From Zygnema cylindricum (taxonomy: Eukaryota; Streptophyta; Zygnematophyceae; Zygnematales; Zygnemataceae), in contig JBBHKE010001053.1 of assembly GCA_037447655.1 (NCBI GenBank), forward strand, positions 99,105 to 146,642: a stretch of 47,538 bases of DNA, read 5' to 3'. Positions 1 to 10,008 of this stretch are shown here, piece by piece. The notes under the pieces are model-generated. The model was not told the DNA's origin. It saw only the letters and a program-made list of their open reading frames with translations, and did not search any database. The first letter of the stretch is position 1; every line of letters begins with the position of its first letter. The translations under genes were made by a program, and so were the position numbers.

Positions 1-21
1 AACCAAACGACGCCATTAACT

Positions 22-432
22 GAAACTTTTCTTCTCCTTCTTCCGCTCCTTCTCCTTCTCCTCCTCCTCCCTCTCCTTCTCCTACTTTTCCTTCTCCTTC
101 CTCCTGTTCATTTCTCCTTCTCTTCTCCTTCTCCATCTCCTTCTCCATCTCCCTTCTCCTTCTCTTCTCCTTCTCCTTCTCCTTCTCCTTCTCCTTCTCC
201 TACGCCTTCTCCTACTCTTACTCCTCCCTCTCCTTTCTCCTTTATTCTCCATCTCCTTATCCTTTTCCTATTCATTTCTCCTTCTTTTCTCCTTCTCCAT
301 CTCCTTCTCCTTCTTCTCCTTCTCCTTCTCTTACTCCTACTCCTCCCTCTCCTTCTCCTTCTCTTACTCCTACTCCTCCCTCTCCTTCTCCTTCTCCTTC
401 TTCTCCCTCTCCCTCTCCTCTCTTCTCCTTCT
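22..432. repeat. Pyrimidine (TTCTCC)n-like low-complexity tract
   Basis: About 400 bases almost entirely C and T on the plus strand, built from imperfect CTTCTC and CTCCTC units. No coding potential beyond frame-open low complexity. Confidence 0.9.
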
Positions 433-1790
433 TAGTTAATTTTGTACTATCGCTCCACGTGGTTACGTGAAAATGAACCTTACATTAATTTTTTAAAAGA
501 TTTCAAAACGTTTGACGTGGCTAAAAAAACAACAGAACTCTCCTCACATGCAGCAATCTCAAATCCGTGAAAATTCTTTAAAAAAAAAAATCTGACAAGT
601 TCGGTTTTAGACGACAATCAAACAACACAAAATTTTGGTTTGTTGCGAAGATTCTTTGATACAGGTGAAAATAAAAAAGCAGTTTTATAGATTGTCTTTC
701 ACTATTTTGGTGTACGATTGTGTACGATTTCACTAAAAGACAAAAGTCTTTTAGATGAATTTGTAGTGGTTATAGAGATTCACATGTAGTAATTATAACA
801 ATCCCCTTTCCTAAAAGAAATTTCGGTTTACTAGATTTTTTTTTTTGTTTAAAAACTTGGATGAGTTTGTGAGTTTTTCCATTTCTTTCCTAAAAAATAG
901 GTTTTTTAACACGATGATTTTGCAAGATTTTTTGTTTTTTAGACGTGATTTTGTTTAACAAATTCTTTTTTAAACACAATTCTGTATTTTTTTTTGTAAC
1001 TTTTTTTTACTTTATTTTTATTCTTTTTAGAAACATGATTTTTTTTCTTACAGTAACAGTTTTATTTTACTTTTGTCATTCTTTTTTAATTTTTTTTTTT
1101 TTTTGTCTTTTTTTTTTTTTTTCCAGCTTGGGAAAGAGGATTATGGAGCGAGTAAAGGACCTCGGAAACTAAAAGGTCAATTCTCTTCACACTAAATCAT
1201 GAGGAAAATAAATATTTTTTGTTGTGTAGATTCAAAAAAACGTGTCGATTTCTTTTAGTTTTTTTTTATTTATTTTTTAATATTTTTTTGAGGCTTAGGA
1301 TTTGGGATTTTGGATTTGGGATTTTGAATGTTGGGATTCATTTTTTTGAGTGGTGTTGTGCCACAAATAGTAGCAATTTGAATTAGTTTTTTTTTTCTTT
1401 TTTCTCCTCCTTTTTATTTCACCTTTTTTTTTTAAATAGAAAAAGTTAACATGTTTCCATTTTTTCCTCTTTTTATTATTATTATTATTATTTTTTTTTC
1501 CGCTTCAATTTGACTATTTTTTCAATCTTACCATTAATGTAGACCCTGTGAAATAATTCTTTTTTTTTTTAAAAAAAATAAAAGGAAAAAAAAAAAAAGA
1601 GAAAAAAAAGGTTGTGAAATCTTTACTGGGGTTTTTTTTTATTGTTTGAGTCAATTTTCATGTCTTTAAGCAATCCACCGCAATGCATTACAATATGCAT
1701 TAATATTAAAAATATTATAATCTATATGCTAATTATTTAGTACACGTGTCCAATGAGAATTTCAATGAGACGCTGGCCCTAAAATGTTTC
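433..1790. other. AT-rich intergenic DNA, no gene seen
   Basis: Very AT-rich, with many homopolymer T and A runs (for example around 1,080-1,125 and 1,560-1,610). The short open frames here (for example 945-1,172) encode only Phe/Leu-rich low complexity and are not supported as genes. Confidence 0.7.
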
Positions 1791-1796
1791 CCAGTA

Positions 1797-2013
1797 CACT
1801 CTATAACGCTGTAAGTGTTAATGTTTTTTTCCCCACTTAAAATATATTTTCTCCGTGCACACATGCACACTTTTCGATTGAAAACCGCCATTCGGAAATG
1901 GGAAATCTTACATTTCAATCGCAACCGTCAGATCCACAATTCGACATGTGTGTACGGAGAAAAGATGTTTTAAGTGGCAAAAAAACACATCAACACTAAT
2001 AGCTATACACGGT
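1797..2013. mobile_element. MITE family 1, diverged full-length copy
   Basis: The copy has the same plan as the better-preserved one at 17,589-17,806. An outer arm (CACTC, then TAAGTGTTAATG) leads into TTTTCTCCGTGCACACATG. The right arm mirrors this as TGTGTACGGAGAAAAGATG, then ATCAACACTAATAGC and ACACGG. Between the arms is the family core TTTCAATCGCAACCGTCAGA. The arms can fold back on each other. The right half is followed directly by a second right half (2,031-2,153). Confidence 0.75.
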
Positions 2014-2030
2014 ATAGTGTGTCAGATTCT

Positions 2031-2153
2031 GAAAGGGGAAATCTTTCCTTTCAATTGCAATCGTATCAATCCAACAATCATGCACAGAGAAAAGATGTTT
2101 TAAGTGGCGAAAAAATATTAACACTAGTAGCGATACACGGTATCGTGCGTCAG
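2031..2153. mobile_element. MITE family 1, duplicated right half
   Basis: This segment repeats 1,895-2,024 with moderate divergence. The order GGGGAAATCTTTC, TTTCAATTGCAATCG, GAGAAAAGATGTTTTAAGTG, ATTAACACTAGTAGCG, ATACACGGTATCG and CGTCAG parallels the first copy. The left arm is missing, so it looks like a partial tandem duplication rather than a separate insertion. Confidence 0.7.
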
Positions 2154-2689
2154 TTTCCTCTGGGTAGTCCACCTAGGCAAATTTTTGTTGTAGACGGCAA
2201 AGGATTATAATTCCTAGTGGATTAAAATTTCAAATGGTTGTTAGTAGATGTCCTTGGACAGGGAGCAAATCTCGTTCGTCCCTTTCTCAATTTCTGACAA
2301 GACTTTCACATAGCATTTGTTTTCTTGCTCGCAGAATGCAATTTAACTATTCCTTAACATCAAATCGGATACAAACAAGTATGAAATGTTAAAGTTTTCA
2401 TCCATTTTTGGCTTCAATTAATCATTAATGTTAGTATGTCATACTATTTCAAATACTGCAACGACAAAATACACAAAATATTCTTGACATTAGAGCCAAA
2501 ATAGGGACGTTTACCATAAAAAACAAGAACAAGTGTACGGAATGTCTTATGGTGAAAGCCCCTTACCACTTGAGGACAAAATAAGTGGGACATAAAAAAA
2601 CTTAAACTGGTTTAATAGGATACAGTAAAATTAAAACCGGTTTTTACCGCTCGGATCAGATCACCATCAACCGCGTTCAGGCGCGTGAA

Positions 2690-2800
2690 GAGGGAGAGGG
2701 AGACGTAAAAGGAGAGGGAAAGGGAGTGGGACAGGGAGAAGGAGAGGGGAAGGAGAGGTAAGGGGAGAGGAAGAGAGAAAGGGTGAGGAGAGAGTGAATC
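2690..2800. repeat. GA-rich purine tract
   Basis: Imperfect GGGAGA/GGAGAG repeats on the plus strand over about 110 bases, lying in otherwise gene-free DNA (2,154-2,900). Confidence 0.85.
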
Positions 2801-2910
2801 AACTTTTACTTAGGAAATTAAATTGTCTCTGTAATTCCTAACCCAGGGTTCACACAAACTTACGCCTTATGGGCCCTTGATAAATTGACTACAAAGTTGA
2901 TTGAGAAACT

Positions 2911-2960
2911 ACACCGTGTATCGCTACTAGTGTTAAACACTAGTAGCGATACACAGTGTA
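2911..2960. mobile_element. Near-perfect palindrome: MITE family 1 termini without interior
   Basis: ACACCGTGTATCGCTACTAG plus TGTT is followed at once by its reverse complement with one mismatch. The arm matches the outer terminus of MITE family 1 (TATCGCTATTAGTGTT in the 17.6 kb copy). It appears to be a copy reduced to two abutting terminal repeats. Confidence 0.75.
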
Positions 2961-2967
2961 CCTCTCT

Positions 2968-3095
2968 AATATCTATCTCTCCCTCTCTCTCCCTCTCTCT
3001 CCTCCTCTCTTCCTCTCTCCCTCTCCCGCTCTCTCCCTCTCTCTCGCCCTCTCTCCCCATTTCTCCCCTCTCCCCTCTCCCCCCCCTCTCTGTGA
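2968..3095. repeat. CT-rich tract
   Basis: Imperfect CTCTCC repeats on the plus strand. The Ser/Leu/Pro-rich or Arg/Glu-rich open frames over it on both strands are artefacts of the repeat. Confidence 0.9.
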
Positions 3096-3199
3096 CACAT
3101 TCTAGTCGGCTATCATAGCTATCTATATTAAGTCTACATATTTGTACCTGTTGAAATTATTTTTTGATCGCTAGAATTGTTGACTTCGATAATAACTCT

Positions 3200-3420
3200 C
3201 GTCTCCTTTTCCCTCTCCCTCGCCCTCTCTCCCTCTCCCTCTCTCTCTCCCTCTCCTTCTCCTTCTTCCTCTCTTTTGGCCTCTCCCTCTCCCTCTCCCT
3301 CTCTTTCTCCCTCTCCCTCTCCCACTCCGTCTCCCTCTTTCTCTCCCCTACCTCCCTCCCCTCCCTATCCATCTCCCCTGCATCTCTTCTCTCCCTCTTC
3401 TCTTCCTCTCCTCCCTTCCA
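3200..3420. repeat. CT-rich tract at the truncated end of the gypsy element
   Basis: Imperfect CTCCCT and CTCTCC repeats on the plus strand. The integrase reading frame of the retrotransposon stops being recognisable where this tract begins, so the tract marks the breakpoint of the element. Confidence 0.9.
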
Positions 3421-3423
3421 ACT

Positions 3424-4110
3424 TGCGACTTCAAATGGTGAGAATCGTGTACTAGCATGTTTACATGAATTGTATGCAAATTCCATTAGTGGTAGTTTAG
3501 ATTCCCATTTGTTCTGAACTCCACTGCAAATAGTCTTAAGCATTTCTTCCTATGGTCTTAAGCATTTCTTCCAATGTACGGTTCATCCTTTGTCTGTCCA
3601 TCTATCTGAGGATGATAAGAAGTACTTATTTTTAATTCGGTGCCTAAATTTTGCTGCAATTTTTTCCAAAATGCAGACGTAAATTTAGAATCGTTATCAC
3701 TGACTATAGACAAGGGGACTCCATGATGTGTGACCACGTTGTCAAAAGATAACTTTGAAATATCTACAACTGAATGAGTAGTTTTACAAGGGATAAAGAT
3801 TGCCATTTTACTCAACCTATCGACTACGACCGTGATACTATCATTTCTTCTAGATGTAGTTGGCAACCTGATAATAAAATCCGATTCCCATGGTCTTTCG
3901 CGGATATCTAAAGGTTTTAAGAGACCTCTTAGGTTTCTGGTTACTAGGTTTACTCTGTTGGCAAGGGACACAACTTTCCACGTGTTTCGACACCTCCTTT
4001 GCCATCCCTGGCCAAAACAATCTACTCTGCAACCGACTAAGAGTTTTATCTCGACCTAGATGTCCTAAATGCTCATGGGCTTCCTGTAAAAGTTGTTTTC
4101 TCAAGTCTCT
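3424..4110 (-). pseudogene. Ty3 integrase remnant
   Basis: A zinc-binding HHCC region (HLGHLGRDKTLSRL, then CVPCQ) lies at about 4,000-4,110. It is followed after a frame change near 3,900 by the core domain (VVVDRLSKMAIFIPC, IVSDNDSKF, STSYHPQIDGQTK). A further stop and frame change leads to LPLMEFAYNSCKHAST and FSPFEVA. The catalytic Glu expected after DGQT is Lys. The C-terminal domain is missing because the element is cut off at the CT tract. Integrase would insert the cDNA copy; this one is inactive. Confidence 0.9.
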
Positions 4111-4737
4111 CATTTCAGGAATGCATAACCTATCCCTTGTTCGCAAATACAGTAAACCATCTTCTATTCTAAAGTTTTTGACATGCCTCTCATTCAATGG
4201 GTCAGAATTCCCTCCCGAAATATTCTTGCAAATCACAGCAAAATAAGGATCTTTTTCATAACCATTTCTAACAGCATCTAAAATTAATTCATCCCGAACC
4301 ATCACACTTATTTCAAAACATCTACTTAAAGGATTTGCGACTACATTTGTCTTTCCGGGAATATGTTTGACATTAAATTTGAAATATGCTAATTTTTGCA
4401 TCCACCTAACTTGTCTGCCAGTCATAATCTGTGCATCACTTAATCTTTGTAGATAGGAGAGTGCCTTATTATCATAGTGAACTGTAAATTCTTTATTATG
4501 CAAATAACAACGCCATTTCACCAATGCATGAACAATTGCAAGTATTTTTTTTTCCTTTGCTGGATAGTTCTTTTCAGCATCATTGAATTTCCTGGACTCA
4601 AAAGCAATAGGTTGAAAATGTTTGCCGACTTTTTGACTTATGACTGCACCTAGACCTTTATCAGATGCATTAGTAGTGACCAGAACTTCAAATTCCCCAG
4701 CAAGATCAGGATACACCAGTGTAGGGGCAGAGGTCAA
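4110..4737 (-). pseudogene. Ty3 RNase H and connection remnant
   Basis: The frame contains VLVTTNASDKGLGAVISQ, FTVHYDNKALSYLQ and FNVKHIPGKTNVVANPLSR, the standard landmarks of the Ty3 RNase H domain. The first catalytic Asp of the usual TDAS motif is Asn here. The frame runs on into the integrase zinc region. RNase H would remove the RNA strand of the reverse-transcription hybrid. Confidence 0.9.
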
Positions 4738-5541
4738 CTTCCCTTTTAGTTCTTTGAAAGCTCTCTCCTAATCGGCTCCCCACACAAACGTATCTTTATC
4801 CCGAAGTAAATCCGTCAAAGGTGCGGCGATCATACTGAAGTTGCTGATAAATTTTCTGTAATAAGTGGCCAATCCCAAAAATGATCGAACTTCTGTAACA
4901 TTAGTGGGTTGCTTCCAATTTTAGATTGCACTAATTTTGGATGGATCTATTTTAACACCCTCCCCAGTAACTATATTTCCCAAAAATAATTGTTCACTTT
5001 TAAGAAAACTAGATTTTGACAATTTTCCATATAGTTTTCTTTCCTTTAACCTTTCCAACCCTTTCCTTAAATGAATTACATGTTCTTTAGATTCGCTGTA
5101 AATTATAATATCATCTATAAACACCTCAAAAAACTCATCTATATAATAAAAAAAAGTTTGGTTCATTAATCTTTGATAAGTAGGCGGTGCATTCGTCAAA
5201 CCAAATGGCATCACTATCCATTGAAAATGACCGACTCTAGTTCTAAAAGCAATTTTCTCAATATCTTCGGTTTTAATTGGCATCGATTAAAGCCACTACG
5301 CAAACCAATCAAAGAAAATAATTTAGCACCTTTCAAACGATCTATCAAATAAGAAATTAAAGGTAACGGATACTTATCTTTTACCGTAATCTTGTTCAGA
5401 CTACGATAGTCGATACACATTCTCAAGGTTCCGTCCTTTTTTTTGACGAACAGATATGGTGCTCCGTACGGTGATAGTGATTTGCTGGGTTGAATATGTC
5501 CTTTCTCCAGAAGCTCCTTGATCTGTTTCTTTAACTCCTCT
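4738..5541 (-). pseudogene. Ty3 reverse transcriptase remnant
   Basis: Frame pieces at 5,214-5,426 and 4,921-5,283 carry [50 protein letters not shown] and the polymerase motif FIDDIIIYS. Two frames and stops are needed to read through. The first catalytic Asp (normally in K-I-D-L-R-S-G) is Gly. The segment 4,738-4,920 continues the thumb region in degraded form. Confidence 0.92.
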
Positions 5542-6077
5542 TAATCAAAAAAACTGTGTTTATAAATTCTTGCGAGAGGAGGATTACATCCAGGTTCAAG
5601 GTTAATAACATGTTCCACATCTCGGGAAGGTGGCCTTCCTAAGGGTGAATCACTTAGGAAAACATCTTGAAATTCAAAAATCAAATCTTTAATAGCAAAT
5701 TCAGATGTATTTATGTCAGTTACAAAATCATATTTGTGTTTTTCAAGATTTTTAGTCGTGTTTGATTTAGGAATAACATTAATGTTAGTGTTTCTCCCCC
5801 CCATTTATACTAATAACAAGAAAACATGATTTGTTTTATCCTTTAAATGCTTTTTAAATTGTTTAGCAGAACTCAAACCTTCCACTCCCAATTTGGTTAT
5901 GTTATTTATATGATTCCTATGCAACTTCTTCGAAGGTAATGCTTGAAAAACCTTCCAATCGTTCTCAGACTTCACTCTGAAGGTGTTAGTTTCCCGATGA
6001 ATTTGAGGGTTATGTTTTGTTAACCAGGGCTTTCCCAGTATTAGCTCCTCACTACCCAAATTCATTATTTCACACAA
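5541..6077 (-). pseudogene. Ty3 protease C-terminus and linker to RT
   Basis: One frame with an internal stop near 5,805. The upstream half has EELILGKPWLTKHNPQIH, typical of the end of a retropepsin domain. The downstream half has FQDVFLSDSPLGRPPSRDVE and INLEPGCNPPLARIYK, typical of the region just before RT. Confidence 0.85.
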
Positions 6078-6486
6078 CTTTCATTTTATGACCTTGGATA
6101 TCAATTTCTATTGTGTCAGTTTGTAAATCTAATGTGGACTTATTACCATTTGTCACCTGAACATGCAAAGGTTTTTCCTTTATGACTGTAAGAATTTTAT
6201 TTTCCACTACAAACTTATGTGAAATAAAACTATGTGTAGCACCTGAATCTGCCATAACTCTCAATGGTTTCTCTTCCACTAAAGACTGTAATCTGATCAA
6301 ACTGTGTCTGGTGTCTTCATTACCTAACTTCCCCAACATGGGTCTGTTGTTAAGAGTTTGGTCAAAAGGATTGTCCAATCTATGGAGTGTAGTTAACATC
6401 ATAATGAATTCAGCTATCCTAGCCTTTCCATTCATTAGCTTGCCCTCTACAATTAACTCCTTAACCTCTGGACCTGGTCGACTCAA
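6070..6486 (-). pseudogene. Ty3 aspartic protease region
   Basis: The retropepsin active-site motif is seen as VMADSGATHSFISHKFV, with the expected downstream strand pattern (LHVQVTNGNKSTLDLQ, IDIQGHKMKVV). It overlaps the next segment in a different frame, so a frameshift lies near 6,070. It would process the Gag-Pol polyprotein. Confidence 0.88.
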
Positions 6487-6611
6487 CTAAGGACTTTCAG
6501 GAAGTCCTTTCCGTTTTCAACCTTCTGGGATTCCTGCTTAGCTAGGTATAATGCAATATCTTCCTGGAGGCCTTCATTGACATCAACTGTTTTGAAAGAA
6601 CCTTTATCTTT

Positions 6612-6780
6612 ACAATCTTTAACGTAATGATATGGACCTCCGCAATTGAAACAAGTGACTTTCTTTTTGGGTTTTGTGCACTCCCTATTGAAATGTCCCT
6701 CCTCTCCACAGTTATAACAGTTAATCGTTTTCAGTTGTGCACACTCAAATGCCTTATGACCCCTTTTCTGACAGATAGTT
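6612..6780 (-). pseudogene. CCHC zinc knuckles of gag, one broken
   Basis: Two intact minus-strand CCHC motifs are readable: CYNCGEEGHFNREC (6,678-6,719) and CFNCGGPYHYVKDC (6,612-6,653). A third, CQKRGHKAFEC, lies just upstream; its first Cys codon appears to have become TGA. The knuckles would bind the element's RNA. They fall outside the longer open frames because of the stop and a frame change. Confidence 0.85.
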
Positions 6781-7063
6781 CATGTGGTTATGGTAAGATT
6801 AGGTTTTTGTGTATTAATGCTTGGTTTAGGACTCTTAATATAGCCCCCTCCATTGTTTAGTTTGTTTCTTGCATGAACACTCTGTCCACCTCTTTGGTTT
6901 CCTTTGAAGATATTCCTCTTTGATTTCTTTTGAAGATATTCTACCTATTCGCCAGACGCGCATTCAGACCCTCTTCCACAAATTCCTCCTCACCCCACTC
7001 TGATACTTCATTCAAATTACCCCTGAGTGATCTAGTTTCCCGAATTTACCCCAATTGATCCTC

Positions 7064-7849
7064 TTATTCCAATGACTTATCTTGTAATTCTTTCAAATTA
7101 TTAATTTTTTGATGTTTTAGTTTTGATTTCAGTATAGGATTCAAATAGTTCAAGAAATGCAACTTAGCCATTTCATCAGTCAAACCTATGACATGAATGC
7201 TAGGTGAGTCAAATTCCACAATATAATCTTTCACAGATCCAGTCTGCTTACAGTTCAACCAATTTTCTTCCATTCTAGATTTATAAGTGATAGACAAGAA
7301 ACACGATTTGATCGCGGTCTTAAAAGCTTCCCAATCAGCACTATCAGGAATCAAATTAGACCTCCTCTGAGTGTAATACCAAATCTGAGCATCACCTTTT
7401 AGACAGCTAACAGCAAAAAAATTGTAATCATCACGATCACAATTCCTAGATTCTAAATAATACTCCATTTGAAAAATCCAAGTATCCAACTCATTAATCT
7501 TCTTACCATCAAAGGATGGTGATTCACAGATAGACAATTTCATATCTCTTATCTTCTTAGGTTTGTCGTGATCATCTTCCCTAAAACTTGCATTCTTTTT
7601 ACTACTCTCACCGTTTTGGTCATTAACATCATTTTTGGAGTGAATTAGATTCATTAACTCATCAAATTTTTGATTTGAAACATTTCCATTTTCTTTAATA
7701 TCCTTCAATTCACTCTTGAATTCAACAATTGTTTCATCTACAGCAACACCATGAGTATTAAATCTTTTGACCAATTTCACACTACGCTTCTTCAACACAT
7801 TCAAGGCGTTTTCCATTTCACGTTTCCATCCGGAATTCGCCATTATCAC
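7064..7849 (-). pseudogene. Ty3 gag capsid region
   Basis: A 261-residue frame begins with ATG at 7,849. After an N-terminal charged helical region it shows the retrotransposon gag pattern: ESPSFDGKKINELDTWIFQM, FFAVSCLKGDAQIWYY, WEAFKTAIKSCF, WLNCKQTGSVKDYIVEF. It ends at a stop before the zinc knuckles. Gag would form the particle; this is the longest undamaged piece of the element. Confidence 0.9.
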
Positions 7850-8592
7850 ACAATGAAATCAAGCAATAAGAAAGGCAGAGTATAATTATCCAAAAGAGTT
7901 CGCAGCAGATTTGAAGTCCTCAGATTTCTCCAATCCATGACTTTTTTTCTTTAATAAATTATTTGAAAGATATCAAAATCTGAGAAATCAAATAAACATT
8001 AAAAGTAAGGTAGTGAAAATTCAATTTTCCCAAACATTGAAATAGAAAGGTAAAAAGTTACCCCACAAAATTTGCAACAGCAAAATTGAAAGCTCTCAAA
8101 GGTAAGATTCAACCACAAATTTTGCAACAACAAAATTGAAAGCAATCAAAGGTAACAATTTAGGGTTTTAAAAGTTTTAAGTCATTTGTGAACTCCTTTG
8201 CTCTTGAAGAAGTAAATTGCTTCACTTTCGTTCTCCTCTATTAGCAAATTTCCCATTTCCCACTACATCGGGATCTTTTACTCTCTAATCCTCACATCCT
8301 CACCGTTCATGGCTTGAAGCCTTCCCTCTACACATGATTCTTTGCTTGGAGAAGGCAATTTTGTTTGGCCTCTAGGTAATTGGAGTGAAGTTCAGCAGTG
8401 GCTACACTACCCACCCCGCCTTAGTCTTTAGGACCTAAGCACGCCCCACATCTAACTAGAGGCCGTTGGCAATGTGGTCACTTGGTTTCCCTCTAATCCC
8501 CTACCATTTCACATTGTGGTTCCAGCGACACAGGTCAAAGCACACTCACCGGTCACGACAATCAATTTTCGGGTGAGCAAGTTTCTTCCTGG

Positions 8593-8606
8593 CAACTCTG
8601 ATACCA
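8593..8606 (-). other. Primer-binding site for initiator tRNA-Met
   Basis: The minus strand reads TGGTATCAGAGTTGCC directly next to the LTR. TGGTATCAGAG is the usual plant LTR-element primer-binding site, complementary to the initiator Met tRNA 3' end. It is followed by an untranslated leader of about 740 bases before gag. Confidence 0.85.
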
Positions 8607-8608
8607 TT

Positions 8609-8875
8609 TGTAATAGGATTCCCTACCACTTAGAAAATCCCATTACTACAACCAATTTCAACCACACATTCCACACATTGGAAAATTACACATTCACATT
8701 GGAAAGCACTCACATAAAGATACACTTTAAATTAGAAGAAGCTTATGTCCACATAACATTAGCTTGGTCTCTTGCCCTCGTGGCTCAACCCTTATTTTAA
8801 AGTGTTTTCCACTACTCTCCACTCTTAATAATTCTATCTTTTAACTACTAAAACACCACTTAGTAAGAGATTTCA
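8609..8875 (-). repeat. 5' LTR of the gypsy element
   Basis: On the minus strand the segment opens TGAAATC and closes ATTACA, giving short imperfect inverted ends, and stops two bases before the primer-binding site. The length is about 267 bp. The outer boundary could instead be at 8,880. No second LTR was found in the window to confirm the borders. Confidence 0.6.
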
Positions 8876-8888
8876 GTGCAAAAATGCC

Positions 8889-8942
8889 ATTGCTCCAATT
8901 TGGTTTTAATCGCTCATTGCTCCAATTTGGTTTTAATCGCTC
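8889..8942. repeat. 27-bp perfect tandem duplication
   Basis: The unit ATTGCTCCAATTTGG followed by TTTTAATCGCTC occurs twice in a row just outside the LTR. The surrounding stretch 8,876-9,550 holds no recognisable gene. Confidence 0.9.
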
Positions 8943-9550
8943 AGGACCAAGATCGGTCAGAATTTCCACAAAATTTTTGAAAGGAAAAGATGTCTACTCT
9001 TCTGTTAGACTTCACTATTCATCCATCAATCGCCCTCGAGTAGCCGGGCCAGTGTCAACGCTCTGTTAAACAAGTTTTACCTGGGCCAATCATTGATCAG
9101 CTAGGACTCAGCTAGGACTGAGACTGACCATTGCAAAAACGTGCGAAATCTCTTACTAACTACGTAGGATTTACTAACCAATCAAACGTTACATTTCACT
9201 ACATAACATTAACGTGCAAAAGTGCGCGCCAAACGAAACGCGACTTCGGTTAATTGGTCCGAATAGGTCCAAATACAATATGGGTCTTAAGGTCATATTA
9301 TATGTTTTGCATACAATAGGCAAATTGTATGGGCCTACTTTCACCTACTTTCGAACTATGCAATGAACACCCACTCGTTATTTTGACCTCGCGCAGTCGC
9401 CTAAATACACCAATCGCTATATTTTTTATAATACAACTCTTAATCGTGCGATTCTTTCGCGGACGTCTATCAAATTTAAAACTCTATATTTGTAATACTT
9501 AAATAGCCATTTACGAACAAGTTCGATCCACTATTACTGTTACACCACCG

Positions 9551-9673
9551 ATAGGAAGCTGGGAATTTTGGCTTTCAACCGCAACCATCAGATCTATAAT
9601 CCGACAAGCGTATATGGAGAAAATAAGATTTGAGTGGCAACAAAAACATTAACGCTAATAGGGATACACGGTG
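9551..9673. mobile_element. MITE family 1, right-half fragment
   Basis: Matches the interior and right arm of the 17.6 kb copy: GGAAGCTGGGAATTTTG, TTTCAACCGCAACCATCAGA, GAGAAAATAAGATTTGAGTG, ACATTAACGCTAATAGGG, ATACACGGTG. The left arm is absent. Confidence 0.7.
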
Positions 9674-9902
9674 TTGTTCTCGTGAAATCACAAAAAAGTT
9701 AGGCATATTCACAAAGTTCGTGTATTTAGCAAATCTTATTGGTGGGCACAGTATTTCCTATTGTCAAATTGCAAGTTTTATTTTTCGGCCCATGTTTGTT
9801 GAGTTTTTGTATTTTTAAACGTTGCATGAAAGTTTTATTTACGTCGCTTGTGCGATGTGCAAAAATGGGGGAAATACCCCCCCCCATACCTTTTAGGGCA
9901 TA

Positions 9903-10008
9903 AGACGTGGCGATTGTAGTGCACGCCCATAAATAGTGTCAACACCATTTCTTTCTCATTTTGGTCAAAATAAGTAGCGATGGAACTAATGCTGTTTACT
10001 TTAGTAAC
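9903..10008. mobile_element. MITE family 2, left part of an interrupted copy
   Basis: AGACGTGGCGATTGTAGTGC, then CACGCCCATAAATAGTG and GTAGCGATGGAACTAATG, aligns with 12,007-12,110 of the intact family 2 copy. Similarity breaks at the hAT-like insertion and resumes after it (AAGATGGGGCGTTGTA near 11,804-11,820). Confidence 0.55.

Larger units (their letters stand above)
3424..8875 (-). mobile_element. Decayed, 3'-truncated Ty3/gypsy LTR retrotransposon
   Basis: Minus-strand order is LTR, primer-binding site, gag, zinc knuckles, protease, reverse transcriptase, RNase H, integrase. That is the Ty3/gypsy order, with integrase last. The coding region is spread over several frames with stops. The integrase ends after its FSPFEVA motif at a CT-rich tract, and no 3' LTR or polypurine tract is visible. 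Catalytic positions are altered in RT (Asp to Gly in FSLIGLRSG), RNase H (Asp to Asn in TTNASDKG) and integrase (Glu to Lys in DGQTK), judged against family consensus. This copy cannot be autonomous. It lies between the left window edge and the VTE1 exons. Confidence 0.93.

Noticed and set aside
3134-3543. Arg/Glu-rich and Ser/Leu-rich open frames on both strands
   Set aside because: Translation of CT/GA microsatellite; only the integrase residues above 3,424 are meaningful.
8593-8614. tRNA gene-like sequence near CTCTGATACCA
   Set aside because: It is the retrotransposon primer-binding site; no cloverleaf is present.
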